From: Streptomyces luteogriseus
GTDB lineage: Bacteria; Actinomycetota; Actinomycetes; Streptomycetales; Streptomycetaceae
Direction of reading: 5' to 3'
DNA: 64,000 bases
Assembly: GCF_014205055.1 (NCBI RefSeq)
Contig: NZ_JACHMS010000001.1
Location: forward strand, 3,534,001 to 3,598,000
The number at the start of each line of letters is the position of its first letter. Within the stretch, counting starts at the first letter, position 1. Under the pieces are notes generated by a model, which saw nothing but the letters and a program-made list of their open reading frames with translations, had not been told where the DNA came from and searched no databases. A program made the translations under genes and the position numbers. This document shows positions 35,836-48,770 of the stretch, piece by piece.

Positions 35836-36288
35836 GTGAAGCAGAACTCCCCCGAACTCCGCACCTCTCTCCGCAACTTCAGCCTCCAGCTCTCCGCCAC
35901 CCCGCGCGGCGCCCGGCTGGCCCGGCTCCTCGCCGCCGAACAACTGCGCTCCTGGGGACTGCCGCTGGACCCGGCACGGCAGGTCATCGCGGAGCTGTCG
36001 GCCAACGCGGCGACACACGGCCGAACCCCCGGCCGCGACTTCCGCCTGCTCCTCTACGTCGTCGCCGGGACCCTCCGCATCGAGGTGACGGACACCCGCG
36101 CCGATCGGCTGACGACGGCGCGACCCGGCCTGGGGCTCCTCCTGGTCGACGCGCTCGCCGATCGCTGGGGCGTCACCCAGGGGCTGCCGCCCCGCAAGAC
36201 CGTCTGGGCCGAACTCGGCCTCGCACCAAAACCCGAGAGTGCGTGCTCCGGCGATACAGGCGCCCTCCTCCAAGGACCACAAGGTTGA
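35836..36288 (+). CDS. anti-sigma-like HATPase domain protein
   Basis: A 150-residue protein of the histidine-kinase-like ATPase (HATPase_c_2) family, as in anti-sigma or switch kinases. The N-box is ELSANAATHGRTPGRDF and the later motif is RPGLGLLLVDALADRWGV, followed by KTVWAEL. The start is the GTG at 35836. These proteins often accompany XRE/DUF397 pairs in Streptomyces. The tail after VWAELGL is short and unlike relatives, and the TGA stop lies in the right end of the adjacent TnpB element, so the insertion may have supplied the last residues or the stop. Confidence 0.88.
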   Translation: MKQNSPELRTSLRNFSLQLSATPRGARLARLLAAEQLRSWGLPLDPARQVIAELSANAATHGRTPGRDFRLLLYVVAGTLRIEVTDTRADRLTTARPGLGLLLVDALADRWGVTQGLPPRKTVWAELGLAPKPESACSGDTGALLQGPQG

Positions 36289-36293
36289 ATCCT

Positions 36294-36313
36294 CACCTCC
36301 CTGAAGGGAGGTG
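36294..36313 (-). repeat. right-end hairpin of the TnpB element
   Basis: CACCTCCC (36294-36301) and GGGAGGTG (36306-36313) pair perfectly with a TGAA loop; outer GAAT/ATTC (36287-36290, 36314-36317) extends it. In IS605 elements this end also forms the 3' part of the guide (omega) RNA. Confidence 0.7.
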
Positions 36314-36322
36314 ATTCCTGGT

Positions 36323-37543
36323 TCAGGCCGCCTTCTTGAGCAGCGCTCCAGGAGGTCTTCCGCCATCAGCACCAGCCGGGTTGAGACCAGCCCGGACGAG
36401 CATCACGCGTGCGGAGTTCTTGTCCCGCGGGGACACGGCTCCGCACGCGGTGCAGGTGTAGGTGCGCTCACCCAGCGGCAGACGATGCTTGGCTCTCGCA
36501 TCGCAGTGCGCGCAGTCCATCGTGGTGTGCGCAGGGTGTACCAGGCGGATGTCCCGCCCGTGCTTGCGACCCATCTCCAGCAGAGCGGTCTTGGTGGCGC
36601 CGATGGCGGCGTCAGTGGCCTTACGGGCCAGGGTGGTCTGGGCCAAAAACTTCGGACGGAAGTCCTCCACAGCGACGGCGTCGTGGTCGCGGACGACCTT
36701 CTTGGCCCACTTGCGGCCGGTGTCCTCACGCTGTCGGGCGACCTTCTTGTGCGCCTTCGCCCGCAGCTTCCTCGCCTCGCGATAGCCCTTCGATCCCGGC
36801 TTGCCCTTCTTCGGCCTGCGGCGGGCCATCATCCGGTCGTACCGGGTCAGCTTCGCCCGGGCCTTCTGGCCGTGCCCGGCGTGCGGCAGGTCGTGCGCGT
36901 CGGACGTCGTGGTCGCCGTCTCCTTCACACCCCAGTCGACCCCCAGTACCCGACCGGTCTGAGGCAGGAGGTGCACCTCGGCGGGAACGACGAACGAGGC
37001 GTACCAGTGCCCGAGGCTGTCCTGATACACGCGCACCGAGGACGGCTCCCCCGGCAGGTCCCGCGACCACACCACCGTCACCACGATGCCCCCGGCCAGG
37101 TGCAGCCGGCCGTCCTTCAACCGGAACCCACGCTTGGTGTAGTTGAGGGACGGCAGCGCCTCGCGCTTGGATTTCCACTTCGGCATCCCCGCCCGGCGCG
37201 ACATGGGCAGGCGCTCGCGGATGTCTTTGTACGCCTTGGCACGTGAGCGGCCGAAGTCACGGATGATCTGCTGCTGAGGGACCGACGAGCCCTCGCGTAA
37301 CCACGGCGTTGCCTTCCGGGCTTCGGTCAGCATTTTGTCGAACTGCGCCGGGCCACACGTCTGTTTCTCTCCGGCCGCCTTGTTGCGCAGGTACACGGCC
37401 TTGGACTTGGCGACGCATTCGTTCCACACCCAGCGGCATCGGTCCCACTCCGCCGCCAGGGCGGTGCGAGCGGTGGACGACACGCGCAACCGGTACGTGT
37501 ACCTGGCATGCCCACCCTCCGCAGCCACACCAGCCTGCGCCAT
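36323..37543 (-). CDS. tnpB: TnpB-type RNA-guided transposon nuclease
   Basis: A 406-residue TnpB (OrfB) protein. The RuvC-like residues are intact: Asp203 (LGVDWGV), Glu293 (AVEDF) and Asp374 (SPRDKNSA). The zinc finger has Cys344, Cys347, Cys364 and Cys367 (CAHC, CTAC). A basic linker (KLTRYDRMMARRRPKKGK) and an N-terminal helical region (WDRCRWVWNECVA) are typical. TnpB proteins use an RNA copied from the element right end to cut DNA at the donor site, which favours element retention. The start at 37543 (ATG) gives MAQAGVAAEGGHARYTYRLR. All motifs appear functional. Confidence 0.93.
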   Translation of the reverse strand: MAQAGVAAEGGHARYTYRLRVSSTARTALAAEWDRCRWVWNECVAKSKAVYLRNKAAGEKQTCGPAQFDKMLTEARKATPWLREGSSVPQQQIIRDFGRSRAKAYKDIRERLPMSRRAGMPKWKSKREALPSLNYTKRGFRLKDGRLHLAGGIVVTVVWSRDLPGEPSSVRVYQDSLGHWYASFVVPAEVHLLPQTGRVLGVDWGVKETATTTSDAHDLPHAGHGQKARAKLTRYDRMMARRRPKKGKPGSKGYREARKLRAKAHKKVARQREDTGRKWAKKVVRDHDAVAVEDFRPKFLAQTTLARKATDAAIGATKTALLEMGRKHGRDIRLVHPAHTTMDCAHCDARAKHRLPLGERTYTCTACGAVSPRDKNSARVMLVRAGLNPAGADGGRPPGALLKKAA

Positions 37544-37953
37544 CTCGCCCCCTCACGGCTCCCGGCCGGGGCGACATGCCGTCCCGAACCCTCCGAAAGA
37601 CCATACGTACGACCGCCGCACACACGTCCCCCGATCTCACACCCACCACCCCGACCAGCGACCACAAGCACACGCGTTCGCATCACCCCGGCGATACCGA
37701 CAGCAAGGACCGGCGCTCCGCGCCTGAACCGGATACGGCGACACTCCGCGTCGCGACACCCGGATGCGCTTCCTCCCCGGCGTGAACGCCGGGGCCTCCT
37801 CGCAAGAAGCAGGTGAAAGAACCCGACCGAACCCCACCCCTCCTCCCAGCCACAGGGCTGCCTCACCCTCGCGGGTGAACATCACCAACTCAGCTGGATT
37901 CAGGGGCCCTCGCCTGCCGACACCCGAACCGGCGGCACCCCCACTCCGGCCTG
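37544..37953. other. 410-bp region between tnpB and the decayed HTH gene
   Basis: Contains the tnpB upstream region (37544-37770) and the left-end hairpin (37775-37794). The rest (37811-37953) is ordinary spacer before the remnant HTH gene. No gene is supported; open frames here are low-complexity and antisense. Confidence 0.6.
37775..37794 (-). repeat. left-end hairpin of the TnpB element
   Basis: CCCCGGCG (37775-37782) and CGCCGGGG (37787-37794) pair perfectly with a TGAA loop, mirroring the right-end hairpin. It is about 230 bp before the tnpB start. Confidence 0.65.
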
Positions 37954-38408
37954 GTGCACGACGATGCCCGCCACACCACCCGCTTCACGGTGATCGGCAA
38001 CCACCTGGCCCAGCACGCGGAGCTGTCCCTGCTCGCGATCGGGCTGTCGGTGCACATCCAGTCGCTCCCGGCTGGCGCCCGCATCGACATCAAGTCCCTT
38101 GCCGCCCGCTTCCCGGAGGGCACGACCCGCATCGCCGCGGCCCTGCGCGAGCTGGAGACGCACGGCCACCTGCGCCGCACCCGCGAGCGACGGATCTCCC
38201 ACCGGAGCCCCTGCACCGCCCGGCCGCCCTCCTGGCCCACCGCCTCACAGCCCAGCTGCCACCCCCACCGCCCTTCGCCCCACCCCAGGCGCCACCACGG
38301 CCCGCCCGGCACCCCCTCCAGACCTGCGACGGCTGCGACCGCGCATTCCGCGCATCGACGCCCGGCCATTGCCGCGACTGTCGATCACGTCTCCTGGAGA
38401 CCGCCTGA
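37954..38408 (+). pseudogene. decayed helix-turn-helix domain protein, internal deletion with frameshift
   Basis: Frame 1 from the GTG at 37954 encodes a typical N-terminus: HTTRFTVIGNHLAQHAELSL, then LAARFPEGTTRIAAALRELETHGHLRRTRERR (about 80 residues). At about 38190 homology jumps to another frame: LPPEPLHRPAALLAHRLTAQLPP, then LQTCDGCDRAFRASTPGHCRDCRSRLLETA, the usual Cys-rich C-terminus, ending at 38408. As I recall, intact relatives have roughly 130 more residues between these parts. So an internal deletion joined the two ends out of frame. The protein is probably non-functional. It lies beside the TnpB element. Confidence 0.7.
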
Positions 38409-38519
38409 CGCCGGAGAAGCGCCCATCGTCCTGCCGCCCATGCAGAAGCGGCCATGACCGTCGCCTCGGACGGCGTGCAGCCGGGAGCTCCTCTCACCGG
38501 GAGCGGGCCAGGCGATCCT

Positions 38520-39164
38520 TCACGACGGACTTCCCCCGGCGAACGGGTTGCCGTGCCCAGGCAACTGCCCACCCGGTGGCACGTACCGCAACCGCCCCGT
38601 CGGATCGGTCACCGGCGTGAACCCGGCGACCTGCAGAAGGGCGGCGTACTTGGCTCTGTAGCGCCGGTTGACGGCGAGCCCGACCGGTACGAGGGCCATC
38701 ACCGCCGCCCAGACGGCGGCAGTGATGACGACGGCCGTGGCGCCCGAGCCGAGCCCGAACCCGGCCATGACCGCCAGCGGAACGGCGCCTCCGCCCGCCA
38801 ACAGAATCCGCTGCCTGTCGGTGTGCTTGGCCGTGATGTCGAAGGTGATACGGGCCTTGAGAAGCTCGATCGCTGCGGGGTCGAGGGGCGGCAGAGCACC
38901 CCCGTCGCCAGCGTCCGGGTACGCCGCCCGGTTCCGCTCGGCCCGTGCGCTGGCCTCCGGACTCGGGTCGGGCACGATCAGCAACACGTACCCGTCGCCC
39001 TGCGGTCCCCCGCCCTGTCGTACGTCGGCGTACGCATAACCGAACTGCTGGGCGATGAAGGCAAGCCGGGTGAGCTTCTTCATGGTCGCCATGGCCGGCG
39101 CGACCTCTACGGGCCCCCCGCTCGCCATCCGCCTCAGCATCTTTCGCACGTGCTTGTTACTCAT
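38520..39164 (-). CDS. membrane protein of unknown function
   Basis: A 214-residue protein. The N-terminal half is soluble ([79 protein letters not shown]). Two membrane helices follow ([20 protein letters not shown] and [21 protein letters not shown]). Then [43 protein letters not shown]. The start is the ATG at 39164 with GGTGGGGGG upstream. I know no function. It lies downstream of tuf with the tuf terminator between. Confidence 0.8.
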   Translation of the reverse strand: MSNKHVRKMLRRMASGGPVEVAPAMATMKKLTRLAFIAQQFGYAYADVRQGGGPQGDGYVLLIVPDPSPEASARAERNRAAYPDAGDGGALPPLDPAAIELLKARITFDITAKHTDRQRILLAGGGAVPLAVMAGFGLGSGATAVVITAAVWAAVMALVPVGLAVNRRYRAKYAALLQVAGFTPVTDPTGRLRYVPPGGQLPGHGNPFAGGSPS

Positions 39165-39218
39165 GCCCCCCCACCACACTCATGTCCCCCACACTCATGT
39201 CCCGGTGCACCAACAGCA

Positions 39219-39254
39219 AAAGGGCCCGCACGACCGAAGTCGTACGGGCCCTTT
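39219..39254 (-). terminator. intrinsic terminator after tuf
   Basis: AAAGGGCCCGCACGAC (39219-39234) pairs with GTCGTACGGGCCCTTT (39239-39254), loop CGAA. On the minus strand the stem is followed by TTTTGCTGTT. One of the clearest intrinsic terminators in the window. Confidence 0.9.
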
Positions 39255-39296
39255 CGAGCCACTCAGGTCAGCAGACCCTCAAGCCAGTCCGAGGAC

Positions 39297-40490
<1,194 letters not shown>

Positions 40491-40568
40491 TGGGGTCCTC
40501 CTGGGAGTGGTTCTGGTACGCCTTACTTCATCGGCGCCAGGTGATCTTTGCTGGAAAGCCCGGGCCTC

Positions 40569-40603
40569 GGGGCATTCTCACCACGATTGCGGCGGAATGC
40601 CCC
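40569..40603 (-). terminator. hairpin in the fusA-tuf spacer
   Basis: GGGGCATTC (40569-40577) and GAATGCCCC (40595-40603) form a perfect 9-bp stem with a 17-nt loop. TTGACT (40621-40616) lies just upstream on the minus strand. It may regulate read-through to tuf or be part of a separate tuf promoter region. Confidence 0.5.
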
Positions 40604-40645
40604 TCGAGCACCGGAGTCAAGCCTACGGCGTGTAGACGCGGTGCG

Positions 40646-42772
40646 TTACTCGCCCTTGGCCTTCGCGATGATCTCCTCGGCGACGTTCCGGGGAACCTCG
40701 GCGTAGGAGTCGAACTGCATCGAGTAGCTTGCGCGACCCGACGTCTTGCTGCGGAGGTCTCCGACGTAGCCGAACATCTCCGAGAGGGGCACGAGGCCCT
40801 TCACGACGCGAGCACCGGCCCGCTCCTCCATGGCCTGGATCTGACCACGGCGGGAGTTGATGTCGCCGATGACCTCACCCATGTAGTCCTCGGGCGTGGT
40901 GACCTCGACGGCCATCATCGGCTCGAGCAGCACGGGGCTGGCCTTGCGCGCGGCCTCCTTGAAGGCCTGCGAACCGGCGATCTTGAACGCCAGCTCGGAG
41001 GAGTCGACCTCGTGGTAGCCACCGTCGATCAGGGTGACGCGCACGCCGGTCATCTCGTAGCCGGCGAGGATGCCGAACTGCATGGCCTCCTGCGCACCGG
41101 CGTCGACCGAAGGGATGTACTCCTTCGGGATACGACCACCGGTCACCTTGTTCACGAACTCGTACGAGGCGTCGCCGCCCTCGATCGGCTCGATCGCGAT
41201 CTGCACCTTGGCGAACTGACCGGTACCACCGGTCTGCTTCTTGTGGGTGTAGTCCACGCGCTCGACGGCCTTGCGGATCGTCTCACGGTAGGCGACCTGC
41301 GGCTTACCGACGTTGGCCTCGACCTTGAACTCACGGCGCATACGGTCGACCAGCACCTCGAGGTGCAGCTCGCCCATACCACCGATGATGGTCTGGCCCG
41401 TCTCCTCGTCCGAGTGGACCTGGAACGACGGGTCCTCCTCGGCCAGGCGCTGGATCGCGACGCCCAGCTTCTCCTGGTCGCCCTTCGACTTGGGCTCGAT
41501 GGCGACCTGGATGACCGGCGCCGGGAAGTCCATGGACTCCAGGATGACCGGGTTCTTGTCGTCGGACAGCGTCTCACCGGTGGTGGTCTGCTTCAGACCC
41601 ATCACGGCGACGATGTCACCGGCGCCCACCGACTCGATCTCCTCACGCTTGTTCGCGTGCATGCGGTAGATCTTGCCGATGCGCTCCTTCTTGCCCTTCA
41701 CCGAGTTCAGCACGGCGGTGCCGGACAGGAGGCGGCCGGAGTACACGCGGACGAAGGTGAGCTTGCCGAGGTGCGGGTCGCTCATGATCTTGAACGCCAG
41801 CGCCGCGAGGGGCTCGTCCTCAGACGGCTTGCGCGCGATGACCTGCTCCGGGTCCTTGACGTCGTGGCCCTCGATGGCCTCGACGTCGAGCGGGGTGGGC
41901 AGGTAGCGCACGACCGCGTCGAGCAGGGGCTGAACGCCCTTGTTCTTGAACGCGGTGCCGCAGAACACGGGAGTGACGGTGGTGCCGCCGCTCTTGCCGG
42001 ACGCGATGGTGATACGACGGATCGCGGCGTAGAGCTGCTCCACGGTGGGCTCGGTGCCCTCCAGGTACAGCTCCATCAGCTCTTCGTCGTTCTCGGCGAC
42101 GGCCTCGAGCAGCTTGCCGCGGTACTCCTCGGCAGCCTCGGCGTGGGTGTCCGGGATGTCGACGGTGTCGTACATCTCGCCCTTGGTCGCCTCGGCCGAC
42201 CAGACCAGGGCCTTCATCGTCACGAGGTCGATGACGCCCTTGAAGTCCGCCTCGGCACCGATCGGCAGCTGCATGACCAGCGGCTGAGCGCCCAGGCGGT
42301 CCGAGATCATGTCCACGCAGCGGTGGAACTCGGCGCCGGTGCGGTCCAGCTTGTTGACGAAGCAGATACGCGGCACGCCGTAGCGGTCGGCCTGACGCCA
42401 CACCGTCTCGGACTGCGGCTCGACACCGGCGACACCGTCGAACACCGTCACGGCACCGTCGAGCACACGCAGGGAGCGCTCCACCTCGACGGTGAAGTCG
42501 ACGTGACCCGGGGTGTCGATGATGTTGATGGTGTAGTCGTTGTCCTCGAGCGGCCAGTGACAGGTGGTCGCAGCAGACGTGATCGTGATGCCACGCTCCT
42601 GCTCCTGCTCCATCCAGTCCATGGTGGCAGCGCCGTCGTGGACCTCACCGATCTTGTAAGACACACCGGTGTAGAACAGGATCCGCTCGGTGGTGGTCGT
42701 CTTGCCCGCGTCGATGTGGGCCATGATCCCGATGTTGCGGACCTTGGCCAGGTCAAGTGAAGTGGTAGCCAT
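40646..42772 (-). CDS. fusA: translation elongation factor G
   Basis: EF-G drives translocation and ribosome recycling. It has 708 residues. G1 is [15 protein letters not shown] (18-32), the effector [12 protein letters not shown]3 DTPGHVDF and G4 [10 protein letters not shown]. Domains II-V are complete ([66 protein letters not shown]). The start is the ATG at 42772. It follows rpsG by 39 bp. Confidence 0.98.
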   Translation of the reverse strand: MATTSLDLAKVRNIGIMAHIDAGKTTTTERILFYTGVSYKIGEVHDGAATMDWMEQEQERGITITSAATTCHWPLEDNDYTINIIDTPGHVDFTVEVERSLRVLDGAVTVFDGVAGVEPQSETVWRQADRYGVPRICFVNKLDRTGAEFHRCVDMISDRLGAQPLVMQLPIGAEADFKGVIDLVTMKALVWSAEATKGEMYDTVDIPDTHAEAAEEYRGKLLEAVAENDEELMELYLEGTEPTVEQLYAAIRRITIASGKSGGTTVTPVFCGTAFKNKGVQPLLDAVVRYLPTPLDVEAIEGHDVKDPEQVIARKPSEDEPLAALAFKIMSDPHLGKLTFVRVYSGRLLSGTAVLNSVKGKKERIGKIYRMHANKREEIESVGAGDIVAVMGLKQTTTGETLSDDKNPVILESMDFPAPVIQVAIEPKSKGDQEKLGVAIQRLAEEDPSFQVHSDEETGQTIIGGMGELHLEVLVDRMRREFKVEANVGKPQVAYRETIRKAVERVDYTHKKQTGGTGQFAKVQIAIEPIEGGDASYEFVNKVTGGRIPKEYIPSVDAGAQEAMQFGILAGYEMTGVRVTLIDGGYHEVDSSELAFKIAGSQAFKEAARKASPVLLEPMMAVEVTTPEDYMGEVIGDINSRRGQIQAMEERAGARVVKGLVPLSEMFGYVGDLRSKTSGRASYSMQFDSYAEVPRNVAEEIIAKAKGE

Positions 42773-42811
42773 AAGGCTTCAGTCTTCTCTCGGTCTCGAT
42801 GTGGGTAGCGA

Positions 42812-43282
42812 CTACCAGCGGTAGTGCGCGAAGGCCTTGTTGGACTCGGCCATCTTGTGGGTGTCCTCGCGCTTCTTCACAGCGGCGCCGAGGCCGTTGG
42901 ACGCGTCGAGAAGTTCGTTGAGCAGACGCTCGGTCATGGTCTTCTCGCGGCGGGCGCGGGAGTAACCGACCAGCCAGCGCAGCGCGAGCGTGTTGGCGCG
43001 ACCGGGCTTGACCTCGATCGGAACCTGGTACGTCGCACCACCGACACGGCGGGACTTGACCTCGAGGGTCGGCTTGATGTTCTCCAGCGCGCGCTTCAGC
43101 GTGATGATCGGGTCGTTGCCCGTCTTCTCACGCAGACCCTCCATGGCACCGTAGACGATGCGCTCGGCGGTGGAGCGCTTGCCGTTCAGCAGCACCTTGT
43201 TGATGAGCGACGTCACCAGAGGAGAACCGTAGACCGGGTCGATGATGACCGGGCGCTTCGGGGCGGGGCCCTTACGAGGCAT
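42812..43282 (-). CDS. rpsG: 30S ribosomal protein S7
   Basis: S7 starts assembly of the 30S head and in E. coli represses the str operon. It has 156 residues: [44 protein letters not shown], then [43 protein letters not shown]. The ATG at 43282 is 2 bp after the rpsL stop, so translation is likely coupled. Confidence 0.98.
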   Translation of the reverse strand: MPRKGPAPKRPVIIDPVYGSPLVTSLINKVLLNGKRSTAERIVYGAMEGLREKTGNDPIITLKRALENIKPTLEVKSRRVGGATYQVPIEVKPGRANTLALRWLVGYSRARREKTMTERLLNELLDASNGLGAAVKKREDTHKMAESNKAFAHYRW

Positions 43283-43284
43283 TC

Positions 43285-43656
43285 TTACTTCTCCTTCTTG
43301 GCGCCGTAGCGGGAACGGGCCTGCTTGCGGTTCTTGACACCCTGGGTGTCGAGGGAGCCACGGATGATCTTGTAGCGAACACCCGGCAGGTCCTTCACAC
43401 GGCCGCCGCGCACGAGCACGATGGAGTGCTCCTGCAGGTTGTGTCCCTCACCCGGAATGTAAGCGGTGACCTCGATCCCGCTGGTCAGACGCACACGCGC
43501 GACCTTACGCAGGGCCGAGTTCGGCTTCTTCGGGGTGGTCGTGAACACACGCGTGCAGACGCCCCGGCGCTGAGGGGAACCCTCGAGTGCGGGCGTCTTG
43601 TTCTTCTCGACCTTGTCCTGCCGGCCCTTCCGGACCAGCTGCTGGATCGTAGGCAC
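43285..43656 (-). CDS. rpsL: 30S ribosomal protein S12
   Basis: S12 controls decoding accuracy. It has 123 residues: [57 protein letters not shown], then [35 protein letters not shown]. Lys43 and Lys88, the positions most often changed in streptomycin-resistant mutants, are wild type. First gene of the str operon; the promoter is at 43849-43877. Confidence 0.98.
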   Translation of the reverse strand: MPTIQQLVRKGRQDKVEKNKTPALEGSPQRRGVCTRVFTTTPKKPNSALRKVARVRLTSGIEVTAYIPGEGHNLQEHSIVLVRGGRVKDLPGVRYKIIRGSLDTQGVKNRKQARSRYGAKKEK

Positions 43657-43706
43657 TACTTCTCCGGTTTCTGTGTGCCGAATGGTGAAGCTAACCTGGA
43701 ACGTCG

Positions 43707-43731
43707 CCGACCCACGCGGTCGGGTGTGTCG
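43707..43731 (-). promoter_or_regulatory. leader hairpin element shared with rpsJ, str copy
   Basis: CCGACC-CACGC-GGTCGG then GTGTGTCG. It differs from the S10 copy (32606-32630) at one base. It lies 51 bp upstream of rpsL. A shorter match CGGGTGTGTCG lies 17 bp before rplJ (53873-53883). Confidence 0.7.
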
Positions 43732-43848
43732 AACCCGCGGACTCCCGCCGCGAGGCAGAAACTGCGCAGATTACGGTGGCCGGTGTCAACTCGCCGTGCG
43801 GTTCATGGCACACACGCGAGCCAGGGCACACCCCAGGCACAAGGTCTG

Positions 43849-43877
43849 AGCGTACCTATCGCATTCGCTGCGGTCAA
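43849..43877 (-). promoter_or_regulatory. sigma-HrdB-like promoter of the str operon
   Basis: On the minus strand TTGACC (43877-43872), a 17-bp spacer and TACGCT (43854-43849). The hexamers and spacing fit the housekeeping sigma consensus. The start site should be near 43842, about 185 nt before rpsL. Confidence 0.8.
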
Positions 43878-43975
43878 AACAAATGGACACCGCCCGCATC
43901 GCCATGCGGGACATGTCAAGCCCCCGAGCCGTTGTCGATCTTCGATTCGGCAACTCGTGTCCGATATGCACACCT

Positions 43976-44497
43976 TCACGATGCTACGACGGACACCACC
44001 GTGAGCAACACCAGAACGAGTGCCCAGCCGGCCGTGGACAACCACCCGAGCACCAGACCGGTCAGCGCGAGCCCGTCCCCCAGCTCGCCCCGGCTGCGGA
44101 TCTCCGCCCGGGCCACATGCCCCAGCACGACCGCCGGGATTCCGGTGAGCCCCATCGTCGGCACGCACAGCAGCCCGCACACCCCGGCCGCGACGGCCTT
44201 CCCGTTGGTCCGCGCCCGCGGCACCGGCATGAACGTCGTCGGCATGGGCACGACCGAGGCCGGCTGCGGCAGCGGCCCCTGCGGCAGATCGGCGACGAGC
44301 AGCGCCAGCTCCCCCACGGTCCGCGCCGCGTACGCCCGCCCGACCCGCTTCTCGAACTCGTCCCGCTCCATCCGCCCCTCGCCGTACCCGGCTCTGAGCA
44401 CGTCCACGGCCCGCTCCCGATCGGCGTGCGACGCGAGCATCGAGGAAGCACCGGGACCCTGCCAGGGCTGCCAGGACGGATAGTGCGATTGCGACAC
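43976..44497 (-). CDS. DUF1707 and DUF4190 domain membrane protein
   Basis: A 173-residue protein. The DUF1707 part (SHADRERAVDVLRAGYGEGRMERDEFEKRVGRAYAARTVGELALLVADLP) is followed by a DUF4190-like part with membrane helices (VAAGVCGLLCVPTMGLTGIPAVVLGHVARAEI and LALTGLVLGWLSTAGWALVLVLLTVVS). DUF1707 proteins are abundant in Streptomyces; the function is unknown. The GTG at 44497 is 7 bp after GGAGG; longer upstream starts lack homology. It lies between rpoC and rpsL and is unrelated to translation. Confidence 0.82.
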   Translation of the reverse strand: MSQSHYPSWQPWQGPGASSMLASHADRERAVDVLRAGYGEGRMERDEFEKRVGRAYAARTVGELALLVADLPQGPLPQPASVVPMPTTFMPVPRARTNGKAVAAGVCGLLCVPTMGLTGIPAVVLGHVARAEIRSRGELGDGLALTGLVLGWLSTAGWALVLVLLTVVSVVAS

Positions 44498-44720
44498 GGA
44501 GCACCTCCCCGGGTGCCGGAGTCCTTCCATGATGCGCCGAAGCGAGGGTTCCGGCACCGGTGCGTCCACGACGAGGCGTCGCATGTCGGCCAGACAGCCG
44601 ACAGACGCGCTCCGGGGCGGGCACACACACCGGCCCTCACCTGCGTACGCCGGGAGGCGCTGAAGGCCCGCCGGAACGGCGTGCGGGCCGGACCCACCCG
44701 GGACGCGGGCCCCGGGAACG

Positions 44721-44758
44721 CCGAAGGGCGGCCACCCCGCAGGATGACCGCCCTTCGG
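44721..44758 (-). terminator. terminator after rpoC
   Basis: CCGAAGGGCGG (44721-44731) and CCGCCCTTCGG (44748-44758) form a perfect 11-bp stem. It lies 15 bp after the rpoC stop and ends the rpoBC transcript. Confidence 0.8.
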
Positions 44759-44772
44759 CTCAAGCGACTCGC

Positions 44773-48672
<3,900 letters not shown>

Positions 48673-48732
48673 TATGCGTCAATCCCTCTCAGGGTTGTAA
48701 GTCATGGGGTCTGATACGGGGGTCCTGGGGCC

Positions 48733-48760
48733 GGCGGACCTTGATCGCTCAAGGTCCGCC
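48733..48760 (-). terminator. hairpin between rpoB and rpoC
   Basis: GGCGGACCTTG (48733-48743) and CAAGGTCCGCC (48750-48760) form a perfect 11-bp stem with a 6-nt loop. As rpoB and rpoC are always co-transcribed, this is more likely a processing or pausing site than a full terminator. Confidence 0.55.
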
Positions 48761-48770
48761 GAAACTCCCG

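Larger units (their letters stand above)
36285..37810 (-). mobile_element. IS200/IS605-type element carrying only TnpB (IS1341-like)
   Basis: A single-gene element. At the right end a hairpin (36294-36313, TGAA loop) lies 10 bp beyond the tnpB stop. At the left end a second hairpin (37775-37794, TGAA loop) lies about 230 bp before tnpB. No TnpA Y1 transposase is present, so movement would need one in trans. The right end is set by GGATTCAA on the minus strand just beyond the hairpin; the left boundary is approximate. Confidence 0.75.
43657..43975 (-). promoter_or_regulatory. rpsL leader and promoter region
   Basis: The 319-bp gap between rpsL and the DUF1707 gene. It holds the rpsL promoter (43849-43877), a leader of about 185 nt and the 25-nt hairpin element shared with rpsJ (43707-43731). 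No gene is supported here. Confidence 0.6.

Noticed and set aside
43285..43656. Streptomycin-resistance allele of rpsL
   Set aside because: Lys43 and Lys88 are both wild type.
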